Shown here piece after piece: positions 11,291 to 23,954 of a stretch of DNA of 64,000 nt (its first letter is position 1; the number at the start of each line of letters is the position of its first letter). Below the pieces are notes generated by a model. That model made no database searches. It was not told the DNA's origin and saw only the letters and a program-made list of their open reading frames with translations. The DNA is from Impatiens glandulifera (Eukaryota > Streptophyta > Magnoliopsida > Ericales > Balsaminaceae): assembly GCF_907164915.1 (NCBI RefSeq), contig NC_061863.1, positions 33,453,133-33,517,132 on the forward strand. The letters run 5' to 3'. Position numbers and translations under genes: made by a program.

Positions 11291-12569
11291 TGAAAGGATC
11301 GGTAACACCAATAGAGACAGGGGTCTAATTATTGATGACAACTTCTTATAAAAACGATTTGATAGAAATCTTGTTAGGGATTTATATAACTTTCTATTCT
11401 TCACAAACCCTTGCAAACTCTTGAAGCGATTTAAGTGCGGAAACGTTTCCTCAGGTTTGAAGCTAAGAACCAATGAAAGAGAAGAGGACAAAATGTAAAA
11501 GACACAACAAGTTGTTTATGGATGTTCGGAGAAAACTCTCCTACGTCACCCCTTCTTCCAACCACCAGAAGGATTCACTATACTTTTATTTGAATCAAAT
11601 ACAGTTTCAGTGCTAGCTAACTGTTGAACATAATAGACTCTGTTCAACTTACAGTATGTTTTAGAATATCACTCAGCTAGACAATGTTTTGATTCTATTT
11701 CTCTCTTGATGTACAAGCTCAGTAAGCAAGTAAGCAATTCGTAAGATAGCGTGTAAGTGCGGAAGCTCGTCCGTTATCCTTGAAGATCTTTAAATAGAAG
11801 ACAGATACCGACAGTCAAATCTACTGCATTAAAACGTGGCAAGCACCCATTGGAAAGCCTCCATAGTACACGAGTACAACAGACTTTGTGCACAAAAATT
11901 ATGGCTGTACTAATCTGGTAGTGCGCCGAATATTCTTCTAGGAGTGTCCTACAAAGAAAAAGTAGTGGAAAGAATAATGATTGGAGCAGGAGTAGCGTAT
12001 AACTTGTTGATCGTGGGTAGACGAATGCTGACTTCAAACAACTGCTGAAGCAAGGCATTAGACGTGCTCCATTAGACTGCCAAGTCTAATGAAGTTAGAC
12101 GCCCGCGTCTAATAGTTGGATCCATTAGACCGCCAAGTCTAATAGAGTTAGACGACACGTCTAACTACGGGTCACTTCAGACTAGTCTGAAGGAGTTAGA
12201 TGCCCTGCATCTAACTTTCATCTGTTAGACTGTACGTCTAACTACGTATCTGTTAGACTGCACGTCTAACTACGTATCTGTTAGACTGCACGTCTAACTA
12301 CGTATCTATTAGACTGCACGTCTAACTACGTATCTGTAAGACTGCACGTCTAACTTTGTATCTGTTAGACTTCACGTCTAACTACATATCTGTTAGACTA
12401 CACGTCTAACAACCAACACGTCTAATAAGCCTATTTCAAGCTAAGTCTAACTTAGCATATTTTGATGCACCTGCACACAAACAATTTAGAAGGATTAGTT
12501 TCATTCTTATTTAAGTTTTACACAAGTTCATCATCAAAATACCTTTAGTCAAAATAATTTGACCCAACA
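11291..12569 (-). repeat. LTR-I, 5' LTR of a related copia family
   Basis: Begins TGAAAGGATCGG and ends CCCAACA. It has the U5 hairpin (11420-11435), the shared leader block (about 11515-11554), a TATTTAAA promoter-like site near 11790, and a hairpin satellite in U3 (12057-12425). It resembles LTR-III (23955-26370) most closely and is much shorter because its satellite is smaller. Confidence 0.8.
12057..12425. repeat. Hairpin minisatellite inside LTR-I
   Basis: About a dozen units. The core unit near 12230-12420 is roughly 28 bp: TTAGAC, five bases, GTCTAA, then ACTACGTATCTG-like spacer. Each unit is a 6-bp inverted repeat with a 5-nt loop. The first units (12057-12200) are longer and of the attagac..gtctaat type. 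Confidence 0.85.
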
Positions 12570-14136
12570 CATTCCATAGATTCTTGTTCTTCTCCCTTGA
12601 AGTACTTCTCCATCATGTCATTTGTTCTCGTTGAATATATAATATGTTACTATTATTATTTTAGTAACTTAATCTCTTTGTTTTTTAAGACGGGTATGAT
12701 CATTGCGATAATACCACATTTTGGAAGAATCAAATCAAGGTCGTCTTCAAACTTTACACCTATTTGATTCTCTAATTTCGGTTCCATTTTGAGTCTGTCA
12801 TGGTAAAGAAGATTATAGTTGAAAGACTTCCGTCTTTAGAGTAAAAGCTTCCCAATTCTTTACTTATTTACTGTTCCAATATTCTTTCCTTCTAAATCAT
12901 TTTATACATGACATCATTTTTCTATCTTTCTTTGGTTTTTACAAGTAAACTTGACAAGACTACAGTTGTGAATGTCTTAGTAAATAAAAATCCCATAAAA
13001 TGTAAAATCTTTGTATGTATTTCTTCTCTCTAAAAGTACATATTATCACCACTATTTCATGTTATAGATTTGTGATGGTTGTAATTATTTGCAGTGTCTT
13101 TTCAATCCAAACTTATTAAGACTCTCATTTATTTGAAGTTACGTAAATTTGAGGAAGCATTGTTTATCTGACTTTCTTTTGATTATTTTAAATTTCATTT
13201 CAGCTAGTAGGCTTTAGCAAAACGAAACAAGGGCACCTTTGATTAATCTACCAATCAAATTAATAACTAGATTGTCAAAATAAAGTTAACACTTAACAAT
13301 TTAATTCTTTTTGCATTACTTGTATGTTTTTTTTTTGTAATTCTGTATACAGCTAAATTCGAAGTTGTAGAGATTACAACAACTTATGTTGTGAAAACAC
13401 ATGAGACAGTTGAAAGTCAGTATTGAATATTGATGATTCAAAGAGAGTATGAGTTATGTTGATGCCTATATCCAACACAAAATGTTAAGTTTATAGTCCT
13501 GTCGGTTGGATCATGACTCTCAAAGTTATATCCAATATACTTATGTAGTATTATAATTAGCTAACTAATTGGAATTCTTAACTTGTCTACTTAGTGTATA
13601 AATAATTAATACTAATTTCATATCAAATTAGAAATACACATATCATGACATTTCGAACTAATTAAAGACATCTCTCCTCCTCCTAATAAGAGAAGAAACA
13701 AATGCATTATAATAACTAATTGATTGTAATCTGCATCACAAGAAGAAGAGCTTGTCAATCTTCTCACTCCTTTAACTCATTGATATAATGTTAAAGAGCT
13801 CATTGCAATTGCGACACTTGGATAATGTTTTATTTCAAACTTTTATTTTGTTGTCAATGGTATAACTTTACCTGCTTCTGTGATCCTCAAAAATATACTA
13901 CTTTAGTAATTTTTTAAAGAGACTGTTCACTGTTTTGAAAATATTATTTTTATTTTTTGACAAATAATTGATCAAATACAGCTAGATCATACCAAACAGC
14001 CAACAAAGTCTGTTATTCTTATAAATTTGGAATCCAATTTGGATCCTCGCACATAAAGATTCTTCTTCTAGGTCTAGCAAATCTCAAGATATTAGGTAAC
14101 AATACTACCAAATAGTAATAGTTTCAGTTTCAGGAT
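12570..14136. other. AT-rich non-coding DNA
   Basis: No recognisable element ends or gene. A minus-strand run near 12680-12800 stays open for about 40 codons (LKMEPKLENQIGV then LDLILPKCGIIAMIIP). I cannot match it to a family and it lacks a start, a full exon structure or neighbours. Confidence 0.5.
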
Positions 14137-15023
14137 CAAAGACGGTTAAAATCGAGAGTTTATGTAAAATCGTTTTGTAGATGTAAACTCGTAAAATCTA
14201 GATTTTACTTAAAATCGTAAGAGTTTACATAAATATATATTTATTTAAAAATAATTTTTAAAATAATATATAATCAAATTCATATCTAAAAGAGTAACAT
14301 AATTATTCAATACAAAAATAATATATTCTAATATTTAACCGATTTAAATTTTATAATATAAATGTATTATTTATACATAATTTATACCTAAAATTTTATT
14401 TAAAAATTATTAATTATTAAATTATATATAAAATAAAGATAAAATAATTTTATTTATTAATTTTAAAAAAAGTATTCATATTTATAGATATATATTAAAA
14501 TAGTAAATAACTAAATAAATTTGAATAATGTATATATTATTATTTATTATTCAAAGAATTATATTATTAATATAGGAAAATCCTAAATTTTTTCATTCTA
14601 TCCGTCATTATCTCTTTTGGAAGCATATAGCCATTTTTCTTTCTCTCTCTATTTCCTTCCATAGCCGCCGGCCGGATTTTTCTTTCTCTCTATTTTCTTT
14701 CATAGCCGCGACTCACATACTTATTCTTCTATCATTAAAAGCAACACTTACAGGTAGACCGATTCTTCTTTCATTATTCCGATTCTTCACAGATCTCTCT
14801 ATTCCATTTCATACATCACTATAAAAAGATTTAGGAAGAAACTAAAGATAAAATTGTCCGGTAATATCAATTTTATCGCGTTTATCGATTTCAACAAGTT
14901 AAATCGCGATTTAACTACGATTTTGATTCTAAACGATTTTATTTGACTCTTGACTCGTTTCTCCTTAGTCGACTCGCAAACTCGGACGAGTTTACGAGTT
15001 GACTCGCGATTTTGACAGCTTTG
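14137..15023. mobile_element. Non-autonomous hAT-type DNA transposon, 887 bp
   Basis: Flanked by a perfect 8-bp direct repeat TTCAGGAT (14129-14136 and 15024-15031), the hAT target-site length. Ends are imperfect inverted repeats: left CAAAGACGGTTAAAATCGAG, right end in reverse complement CAAAGCTGTCAAAATCGCGA. No transposase frame inside. The left part has an 18-bp perfect palindrome at 14191-14208. The middle (about 14600-14860) is a less AT-rich, CT-rich stretch with GCCGCCGGCCGG, possibly captured host sequence. Confidence 0.85.
14191..14208. repeat. 18-bp perfect palindrome within the hAT element
   Basis: GTAAAATCTAGATTTTAC reads the same on both strands. It lies in the subterminal region, where hAT transposases often bind repeated motifs. 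Confidence 0.8.
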
Positions 15024-15031
15024 TTCAGGAT

Positions 15032-16089
15032 CTCACTAATCACTAATCTAGCTAACATTTGTTCCCAAATCATAGAATGAATTCCCAAAAGTTGGCCCTA
15101 CTTTTTCATAAGTTACAATAGTTTCCATTTTAATTTATTAAAGGCTAATCACATATTAAATAAAAAGATTACAAATATAGATAAACTTGATGGATTTATA
15201 CAAAATAGACTATTTTATAACAATACTTCTCCATCTCTAATATGTTCATCTACTATATTATATTATAGCATCCTTCAGCCTCTTGCCTCTAAGAACAACA
15301 TATATCTAATGGTCGTTCCACCTACTACAATAACAAATATTCTAAATTATTCAATACTTAATCAATCATATTCTACATTAATAAAAAAAATACTTCACTA
15401 TATGATTAAATACTACTTGTATTATAATAAATACCCATCAAATTAGCATAGTGATAAGCGTCGACTTAAGACACCAAAATGTCATGAGTTCGATTCCATA
15501 TGAAAGCACTATGATTTGAAGCAGATGACATGACTGTGGGGAGCCACCAAATGCATACATATGAGTCTTATAGTATCATTTATAACGATATTTCCTCACT
15601 AAAATATTCTAAACATAATTCACTAGATGTTAATATTGTCCATTAGTCACACATGAAATAGACCCAAGTAGTTCTTTTATACCCTGATATGAAAAGGTAT
15701 ATATGCAACTATTTGTTTCTTCTCTTGGATATTTGACAACATTAACAAATTGAAATATAAAACATTTTAACAAAGTGTAAATGAGACCATATCGACTAGT
15801 GATGATTGATTGCTTACTTTAGTTTTTCTCTTTCTTGAATTTTTTCTAGGTCACCTTCTAAACTCTAGCCTGAAACTGATTTTTTTAATCCCTTTCATTA
15901 TTTAGAGAGTTCCCTTCATTAATAATCTCTCCATCCTCTTTATTATTGAAAAGAAAAGCTCCATCAAACACATTAGCTTGAAAATTTGCATATACCAACT
16001 TACATAAACCCAAAAGACTATCTTTAATAATCTTGTAAGTGTTCTAATTCTCCGCTATCTTGCTACTCAATTGAACAAAATAACCTACA
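15032..16089. other. AT-rich non-coding DNA around a SINE
   Basis: Apart from the SINE at about 15440-15600 I see no gene or element. Short frames only. Confidence 0.5.
15440..15600 (+). mobile_element. tRNA-derived SINE-like element
   Basis: An A-box-like tagcatagtgat (15444-15455) and a B-box gagttcgattcc (15486-15497) lie about 30 bp apart, the split internal RNA polymerase III promoter of tRNA-derived SINEs. The body between them reads like the start of plant SINEs. The 3' end and target duplications are not clear. Confidence 0.6.
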
Positions 16090-17760
16090 TAGTTCTTTTA
16101 TATAAGATTACTTTTAATTAATTTAGGTTCTAAGGATTCTTCATCGATATTTGAATATTTAACTCCAATATATTAAACCTTAGCACCTCGTGTCTATCTT
16201 TTAAATATGTACTCACTAGGAATGTCCAAAACATTAATGATCGTATATAATTTCAAAATATGAGAACACAAGGTCTCTATAAACTCAAATTTTCTACAAT
16301 CACACTAAACTCTTTCACATGATGGATGAAATGTACTATGTGATAATAACCATTTTCTCGAGGAATAACATTTTATTTCACAATTGAACTAACATCCTCA
16401 TAGGGTTCGACGGTATTATTATGACATTTGAACCACTCGTCTTTGAACCACTTGAATTCATCGAGAATTTAAATACTTCTTGCTTGCTTTAAATATTCAA
16501 TAGGAAGTTATACAAAAAGGAACATTATAATTTGATTTGAAATTAGCTTTTTACTCCATATATCAACAATCTTCAAGAAATCTTTTAAAATAATGAAATA
16601 ATAATAAAAACTGTGTTTATAAGTGACGTACATTTTCACATGGCTGTTCAAACTTTCAACTCTTTGGGTTATAGTCATATCCGCGGAAAATATGTGTCGT
16701 CCATACACCAAAATCCATTTCTCCCTGATGTGAAACATACGCTTAAATCAATCATTATTTTCTTGTGAATACTTGTTCAACATCATGGACAATGTTTCAA
16801 GAAAGTCTTCCTCTTCATCGAATTCATATATACATGTGGAAAAATCCCTAGAAAACTCTCTAAACTGAGTAGAAACACCACTCAAATATATAGAAGAATT
16901 CTAATAAATATACTAAATGCATAATGGATAATATGTTGTTGGTCATATAGAAGTTGAAGCCTTTTCCATGACTACATCTTGAACTGTAAATATTTTTGGC
17001 CTCCTATATTCTCAAAAAAAAAATTATAAAAATACCATTCAATGGCCAAAGAACTTTTATCATGCAATAAAGAAACACCAAAAACTATTGATTGCTTATG
17101 GTGATTAATACCTACAAATAATGCAAATGGACGACCCTAATTATTCCTCCTTTATGTTATATCAAAACAAACAATATATCTAAAATTAGAACAATCAGCT
17201 CTTATTTTTGCATCAGACCATAAAATATTGGTTATCAAATTATCCTCATCAACTTGAATAGCATAAAAAACTATTATCACTAGATTTTTATTTTTGCAAA
17301 TATTTTAAAAACACCTCACGTGTTCCCAACCATCAGACTTCTTTTTCTTTTCGAATGTAAGTAATTTATGTAATCTTAAGGAATAAAACATACAAACTGT
17401 TTACTTCCCACTTGTCTGACCATGAGATCATGAGATAATTTTTGAAAAGATTCTGACATCACTTGTCATTGTCATCGCACTATGTAGTTTAATTGAAGAA
17501 CACATTTTTCTATGGCTTCTATGTGGATGAGTTTTGTTTGGACTTGAAAGATAATGATTATACTCTTTAAATATTACACCACAATAAATATGTCATATGT
17601 TCGGTTACATATCTTCATTTTAGCTTCACAACCAAATCTTGTTTTAGGTCGACTATTTTTCACATAAACTACTCGTTTATATTTTTTTCTCTTACCTTGA
17701 GCACTTTAACATAATATTTTACTTAAATTATCACTATAACTACTTTTCTTTAAAAAATGA
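16090..17760 (-). pseudogene. FAR1/MULE-type transposase remnant
   Basis: On the minus strand, readable pieces appear in family order despite many stops. An N-terminal RPKTRFGCEAKMKI is near 17600-17650. The transposase core follows near 17000-17200 (GRPFALFVGINHHKQSIVFG, then WYFYNFFFENIGGQ). The best-preserved frame is 16508-16738 with FHIREKWILVYGRHIF and MTITQRVESLNSH. A C-terminal SWIM zinc-finger-like CDCRKFEFIETLCSHILK is near 16260-16340. This is the architecture of FAR1-related and Mutator-like transposases. Terminal repeats were not found. Confidence 0.75.
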
Positions 17761-17879
17761 TCCATCCACTTTTATTATGAAATGGATAGTCGTTAAAGAA
17801 CAACGATAAAAGCATTACATTTGTGAAAAAAATCACACAAATTATACAAAATTAACGTGTGCAAAGATCTTCCAAAAGG

Positions 17880-18569
17880 GAAATGAGCTCTCCGACTGAA
17901 TTTGTTGGTTTCCCACTTTGAACTTAATATAATGTTAGGATGATAGCATTGTGAAGGATTTGCAATGGTCGTTTCAGATTGTTTAAGGTTCTACGATTAC
18001 TCTCCATCCAAATTTACCAACCATAAAATAATGGGGGATATAACTTCATTGTTTAAGGCCCACAAATTTAGCTGCCTCAATCCACATTTCCCAACACGCA
18101 CCAATAGTTCTTGACATAGCCCAATGAATACCAATAATAATCCAAAGAAGATTCCAAATACTAGCGACACCCTTACAATATAAAAGGAGATGAGAGACCG
18201 TCTTCACATCCCTAAGATACATACAACATCGACTAACTAAGATAAGACCCTTGCGCATACATCTATCATTAGTTAGAATACCAACGTGGATTGCATTCCA
18301 CCCGAAAAATAAGATTTTAGTGGGAATCTTAGACTCTCATAATTTCTCACAGTACAACTCAGTTGGAACGACTCTATTAATAGATAATAACAATGTCCCA
18401 CATGAAACTTGTACAAATTTCTCCATCGCATCGTATCCTGGTTCAACGGAAACACACATTTGTTGGATACTAATGATAACAATCTATCATGAGAACAACT
18501 TTTCTCCAATAATAACCTCATTCTATATTTGATACGATGCGCAAACTCTTGAGAGCGATGGTCGTACAT
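17880..18569 (-). pseudogene. LINE ORF2 C-terminal remnant (zinc-binding region after RT)
   Basis: Two minus-strand frames (18569-18273 and 18258-18046) read in order like the C-terminal region of plant L1-type ORF2: a WRNLYKFHVGHCYYL segment, then CMYLRDVKTVSHLLLYCKG and SIWNLLWIIIGIHW, the usual Cys/His zinc-binding block. The RT core is absent. No poly-A tail or target duplication was identified. Confidence 0.7.
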
Positions 18570-18739
18570 ATTTCTAACTATAGTATCTCTACAAATAGAA
18601 TTATTGTTTATGACTTATAGACACCCCTTTTAAGTTTCTTTTTAATTATTGTTTTTTTTATAAAAATTATTGTTTGTTTTAAATTATATATTTAGGCTCT
18701 TTGGGCTATAATTTGCACCCGAAAGGCTTCATACTTGGT

Positions 18740-19200
18740 TAGGACCGAGTGTGAGCTACTGCAAATCTAGGACCAACGATCTTCACTTGAACGAGATTGG
18801 CTGCACACCCATGACTAAGAGACCAAACTTGTTACTACTCATACTGTGACTATCCCGATGCTGACCTAGGATAGAGAAACTACACCTACTAATGGTGAGG
18901 ACCGATGTTATTACTCACCTATGACCGAGAATTTGAATCTTCTGTGCACCTGGGACCGATATTGTCTTCTACAACTAAGAACAATGTTTTTTGTTGTACA
19001 TATGACCGATGACCCCTGGTTTTCTGCACCCAAGGACTAAGGGTCGTTGCTGCTGACCAATGATCAACGATGTTACACGCTGGGGGACAAAGGATCGATG
19101 TGAATGCACTCTGTTCAACTGAGGGTGCATATTCTGACCGAGTTAGGTTTGCACCTCGACTAAAAATCAGGTTTTGAGACGGTGGAGGCTAACCTCGATC
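18740..19200 (+). repeat. Degenerate GACCGA-type subterminal repeats
   Basis: Words of the form (c)tagGACCGATg, often preceded by gcacc or ctgcac, recur roughly every 35-50 bp, with heavy divergence. The inverted counterpart is at about 20290-20440. Confidence 0.55.
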
Positions 19201-19734
19201 CTTGTGCATATTTTTCATATATTTTGTCTTTTTTAGACATTAGGCTTTCATTTGGGTTTCTGTTGGCTTTATTTTATTTATGTTTGTGGCTTATGTGATC
19301 AAATGATAGCATATAAAATATTTTAAAACATTGTAAAGCGTAAGTGATTTTAAAAATGGCCAAAATTAGTTAGTAGAGACCTTAAGGGCATTGTGGGACA
19401 TAAAGTCTAAAAAACCTTTCTCACAAACAATCGCTAAACTCATTTCTCTTAATTTCCTAATTTTATTAAATTATGTGGCAAATCTATTCTCGTGATGAAA
19501 TTAAAATTGAAAAAAATTTAAGTAGACCTTTGACATACTTCACATTAAAAAATTTTCAATCTCTTCCAGATTCGACGAGATGGTAAGTTATAAAATTGTC
19601 TACTAAGCCTATTTTAAAAAATACTTATATTTTCAAACCTTAAAATTAAACTGTAAATATAAATTAGAGAATGATTGAAATCTTACCAAGGATTGGAGAA
19701 CACTCCTTAAACCTTAAGGAAGCTTTTAGGATGC

Positions 19735-19995
19735 ATGTATCCAAACTTTAGAGCTTTAAATAGAAAATTTGAAAAATTTGAAGCTTTGAGCTTCATTGAC
19801 ATATTTTCAGATTTCTTTGATTTAAGGCTTGAGATGTTATCTCTTGGCTTCGGAAATGTTCATGAAATTATTTATAGCTGTCCAAAGTTAGTTGATCCAC
19901 CTAAGTGGATCGAATTAGCCAAAATCATTAATGGTGTTTTAGCTATTCTTGGCTCAAGTGGCCGGAATAGGGATGATTCATCCCTATTTTCGTAG
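19735..19995 (+). CDS. Unrecognised 86-codon frame inside the inverted-repeat element
   Basis: From ATG at 19735 the frame encodes a protein with FEKFEALSFIDIFSDFFDLR and PKWIELAKIINGVLAILG. No motif I recognise. It is followed 21 bp later by another frame (20017-20283) that may be a continuation after a stop. It could be host sequence captured by the transposon or a relic of its own gene. There is no evidence of expression, and chance is possible. Confidence 0.25.
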   Translation: MYPNFRALNRKFEKFEALSFIDIFSDFFDLRLEMLSLGFGNVHEIIYSCPKLVDPPKWIELAKIINGVLAILGSSGRNRDDSSLFS

Positions 19996-20016
19996 GAGAA
20001 ATGATCATTTCACCTT

Positions 20017-20283
20017 TTGAATAAGCCTTTTTGGTTGACTATGGAGGAAGTTCCAAATTTGGAGAATCAAGTGATTGGATTTCATCCTTATCCATCTGGT
20101 GTCACGATGAGAAAGACGATTGAATGCAAAAATGGCGTCGTTTTGCGCGCATTTGGCATTCCGTCAGCATTCTATCAAGTGTCTTTGGCGATTAGGCACT
20201 CCGTTAGCGTTACTGCAACGCACGTCAAGCTACTGCATGTGAATTTTCTCAATCCTATGTCAGCATTGACGGTAGAAATATGA
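20017..20283 (+). CDS. Unrecognised 88-codon frame, possible continuation of the previous one
   Basis: Encodes NKPFWLTMEEVPNLENQVIG and later RAFGIPSAFYQVSLAIRHSV. No family recognised. The second half runs towards the right inverted-repeat arm, and its C-terminus may be read-through of repeat sequence. Start codon not confirmed by context. Confidence 0.2.
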   Translation: MNKPFWLTMEEVPNLENQVIGFHPYPSGVTMRKTIECKNGVVLRAFGIPSAFYQVSLAIRHSVSVTATHVKLLHVNFLNPMSALTVEI

Positions 20284-20657
20284 CCAACAATAGGTATATG
20301 AGCTCTCAGTTCTGTGTTAGCATCGGGTGCAGGAACGTGACCAGAAATATGTCTATATTTATTGGTCCTAGGTTAGCAGTCGGCCTCCTTTACGTACATA
20401 TCGTCGGTCCTGGGTCTACATTAGCTCACACTCGGTCATTGACATGCAACAAGCCGTCCTTGAGTACAAATTATATCCCAAAGCGTCTAAATATAAAATA
20501 TACAACACAAATAAAAAATAATTCAAAATAAATTTAAAGGAGTGTCGGAAGTGACAAGAAGTTAGCCCAGGACTAAGTCCTATTGGTTTGATAAAGAACC
20601 TCAGGTCCATTCTGTCAGTCCAAAGCATCTAGAAAATTAGACTAGGCACAAAGTTAG

Positions 20658-22380
20658 TATTAGGATCGGTGCTAAAAATAGAGACTAGGGTCTAACTATT
20701 GTTAACAACTTGTATACTTCAGTTTGATTTTAACCCTGTTAGAAGTTAAAATCTGTTGCTATTCTTCATAAATCCTTCGAACTCTTGAAACAGTTTCAAG
20801 TGCGGAATTGTTCATCGGATTTGAAGCTTTGAACCGATGAAAGATGAATGCTAGAAAGTAAAAAACATAGGAAGTTGTTTATGGATGTTCGGAGAAAACC
20901 CTCCCACGTCATCCCTTCTTCCACAACCGGAAGTATATGCACTAAATACTTTGAATCAAATACAACTTACTAACCTAGCTAACTCTTTGTTGAACAGAAC
21001 AACCTCTGTTCAACATACAATATTCTCATAGCTAGACAATAATTGATTCTTTCTTTTTTGAACTTGAAGAGTGTAAGAAATCAGTAAGTGCAAGAGTAAG
21101 CTTATGAATCTAGTAACCTAGCAATGTAATTCGTCAGTTGTCCTTAGGCATCTATTTGTAGTAGAATGACACCAACGGTCGAATCTTCTTCATGGACACG
21201 TGGCAAGCGTCCATTGGAAGCCCTCCCATAATATCATAAATCTACAGACTCTGAGAAACATGGATCGTGGCCGTACCGAACTAGTATTGCGCCGAATATC
21301 CTTCTGAAATTGTCTTGTACTAGACAAACCGTTGGAAGGACATTTGCGTACATGGCGTTCGTTCACTGAATACAATTAGTTGGCTTGTCAGACTGCACAA
21401 AAGTGAGTGAAGTAGGAGAAGCAGGCAACTAGTTGATCGTGGTTAGACGTATGCTAACTTCAAACGACTGCTAAAGCGAGGCATTAGACGTGCACCATTA
21501 AACCAATTCTAAGAGAGTTAGACGTCAACGTCTGACTGCGCATTCAATTAGACCACCAAGTCTAATGGAGTTAGACGTCCTTGTTTAACTACGTATTCTA
21601 TTAGACTATCAAGTCTAATGGAGTTAGACGTCACCGTCTAACTATGTTTCCCATTAGACTACCAAGTCTAATGGAGTTAGACTACAACGTCTAACTACGT
21701 ATCAGTTAGACTGCTACGTCTAACTACGTATCACATTAGACTATAAAGTCTAATGGAGTTAGACTTGCAACGTCTAACTACGTTTCCCATTAAATTACCA
21801 AGTCTAATGGAGTTAGACGTTCTTGTCTAACTACATATTCGTTAGACTGTAATGTCTAACTATGTATCACATTAGACTACAAAGTCTAATGGAGTTAGAC
21901 TACAACGTCTAACTGCGTTTCCCATTAGACTACCAAGTCTAATGGAGTTACATGTTCTCTTCTAACTATGCATCTCATTAGACTGTCACGTCTAATGGAG
22001 TTAGACTTCAACATCTAACTTTGAATCCTATTAGACTACCACGTCTAATGGAGTTAGACTTCAAGGTCTAACTTCGTATCCCATTAGACTACCATGTCTA
22101 ATGGAGTTAGACTTCAGCGTCTAACTTCGTCTAATTAGCTTTCTTAGAACACGTCTAAGTTAGCTTAGTCTAATGCACCTGCACAAAACCAAATAGACAT
22201 TTTAGCTTTATTCCTAACTAAACATCATCAAAGTTCCGTTTTAAACATCATCAAGATTCTGTTCAAAACATCATCGAAATTTTATTGTTTAATGTTTCAA
22301 AGCTTTTTTTTTGTTTCTAAGTTAATTACTTCTCACTTAATTAAATGTTTTCTTTACTTTGTTTTTTCTTTTTCCCAACA
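20658..22380 (-). repeat. LTR-II, 3' LTR with hairpin satellite
   Basis: Begins tattaggatcgg (a decayed TGTTAGG) and ends CCCAACA, directly followed on the right by a purine-rich tract in the sense strand (22381-22396), so it is the 3' LTR of a minus-strand element. It carries the U5 hairpin (20784-20800), the leader block (about 20876-20920) and a long satellite (21483-22140). LTR-IV is its closest relative in the window. Confidence 0.8.
21483..22140. repeat. Hairpin satellite of LTR-II
   Basis: Alternating palindromes: CCATTAGACT..AGTCTAATGG (10-bp arms) and GTTAGAC..GTCTAAC (7-bp arms), joined by tacgtttc-like spacers, with a period near 50-55 bp and about a dozen double units. The same type occurs in LTR-IV. 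Confidence 0.88.
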
Positions 22381-23954
22381 ATTTCCACCTTTTTGATGAT
22401 GTTAAAACTATGCAATTTTAATAAAGCAGAATAAACACCTATCAAAATGAAATTGAAATCAAAGTAGTTCACCAAAGTATTCAAGCATAAGTTTAAAGTA
22501 CGAAAAGAAGAGGAGAAAGATTTAGGGTTCTCCCCGTTTCTCTTTGGGTAAAATGAATGGAAGACACATCTTCCCTACTTGAAGTAGATCCCTTCTCAAG
22601 ATTATCCAATTTGGACTGCATGTCTAGCATATTTTGTTGAATAAAATTCATCGCATCCAACATGGAGTTATAGAAGTTTGCTCCTCCGGGAGAAGCTTCT
22701 TCAAAAGATCGAGCAGCCGAGGACACGGCTTGAGAACAAGCTGGGGCAGTTCGAATGAGACTCACATGCACATTTACTTATAAAGAACACTCTAGTTCTT
22801 TGTCTTTAGGAGGGGAAGAGGGCGCCTTTGATCCATCTTGAGACTGATCCTATTCGTTTAAGATATCGGCACAAACCTAATGAATACCTTCTGAAATACC
22901 TTCAAAGTGAAGAGGTAAATCATCAACTTTGTCAACAACGTCGGTCGGTGTCTTGATGGGTGATGATGGAGGAGAGGGAATTGGACTTTCTTCCAATGGT
23001 GGGGATAGTGCTTCTTCCTAAGATGAGGATGAGGATGACTCATCTTTATCAGATTGTCCCCCCTTAGTAGAGGGAATCTTCTTAGATTCTGCTTCCTTCA
23101 AGGGTTCCCCTTAACTTCTGATCCAAGAGACTGATCAGCTAGATTTGCTGATTCTTCCTCAACAATAGGAGAATTTTCTGCTTCAAGATTAGGATGAGCC
23201 ATTTCAAATGTCTCCTTCCGAGAAATAGGTGTGAAAATCTTCAACAAAAATATCCTCTTATTCTAAATTAATTTCAGATTGAACCAAGTTCGGGGTCTGT
23301 TTAACAATACGCTAGGTCATCGACCACTTTTCTTCAACAGAAATATTGTTCAGATCAACAAGATAGGCAACACCCTGCTCCTTATCTTCCGAAATAATCT
23401 GATCATCTTCAGAGATTTACATCGGCTCGTCTTGGATAGACAACAAATTATCAAAAAATACAACCCAGAAGACTTAGTGCCGTGAACGTGTTGCAGGACT
23501 ATTGAGCAATAATTGTTCATAATTAGATCCAGTCACTTTAAAGCATTCTGCTCTGTAAGAGCATCCCTATCGAGCGGTTGAAGTTTTCCTTTTTTGTTTC
23601 AATCATGGGAAAAAGAATACGTCCCATGATATTGGCCACCACAAGATTCTTCCTTTTGAGGGCTTCAAAGACCTCTTTTGTCTTAGCCCATTTCAAGACT
23701 CTATTCTCCATCTTAGTCAACTTCTTCCATTCTTTCTCAATTTTGCCTTCCGAAATAAATTCATCAAATTGAGTGACTAACCTGTAATTCAACTAGGTAT
23801 CGAAGATTTCAATCTTCTCATCCTCTTCTACTTCAACTTGCTCCATCATAATATTCACAATGCAGCTGGCCTCCGAAACCTTTTCTGGAATGTCTTTGGC
23901 AATGCCTTTTCCCTTCCTAGGAACTACGGCTGGTTTAGGAGAGGGCAAAGGTTT
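22381..23954 (-). pseudogene. Interior of the LTR-II element: remnant of the long accessory ORF
   Basis: A purine-rich tract (sense AAAAAGGTGGAAAT) adjoins LTR-II. Further right, minus-strand frames at 23538-23792 (KIEKEWKKLTKMENRVLKWA, then GRILF) and upstream (PRKGKGIAKDIPEKVSEA) align with the middle of the long accessory ORF of element 2 (KQWEKLIQLEERALTLAN; QVDKGKGILIEETTETG). A frame at 22493-22771 corresponds in place to its C-terminal part. Gag and pol are missing. The piece ends abruptly at LTR-III. Confidence 0.6.

Larger units (their letters stand above)
18612..20555. mobile_element. DNA transposon-like element with long inverted repeats, family unresolved
   Basis: The left arm (about 18612-18800) and the right arm (about 20370-20555, inverted) align over some 170 bp. 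Within them the 15-mer accgagtgtgagcta (18744-18758) and its exact reverse complement (20422-20436) match. The flanking words ctttggg-tataattt and gacac-cct also pair across the arms. Both arms carry repeated GACCGA words, like subterminal repeats of CACTA elements. The right tip reads CACTTCC in reverse complement; the left tip is less clear, and I could not find a convincing target duplication. A MULE is an alternative. The interior holds two unrecognised frames. Confidence 0.6.

Noticed and set aside
12680..12800. Forty open codons on the minus strand that look protein-like
   Set aside because: No start, no splice sites I could defend, no recognised family, and AT-rich surroundings.
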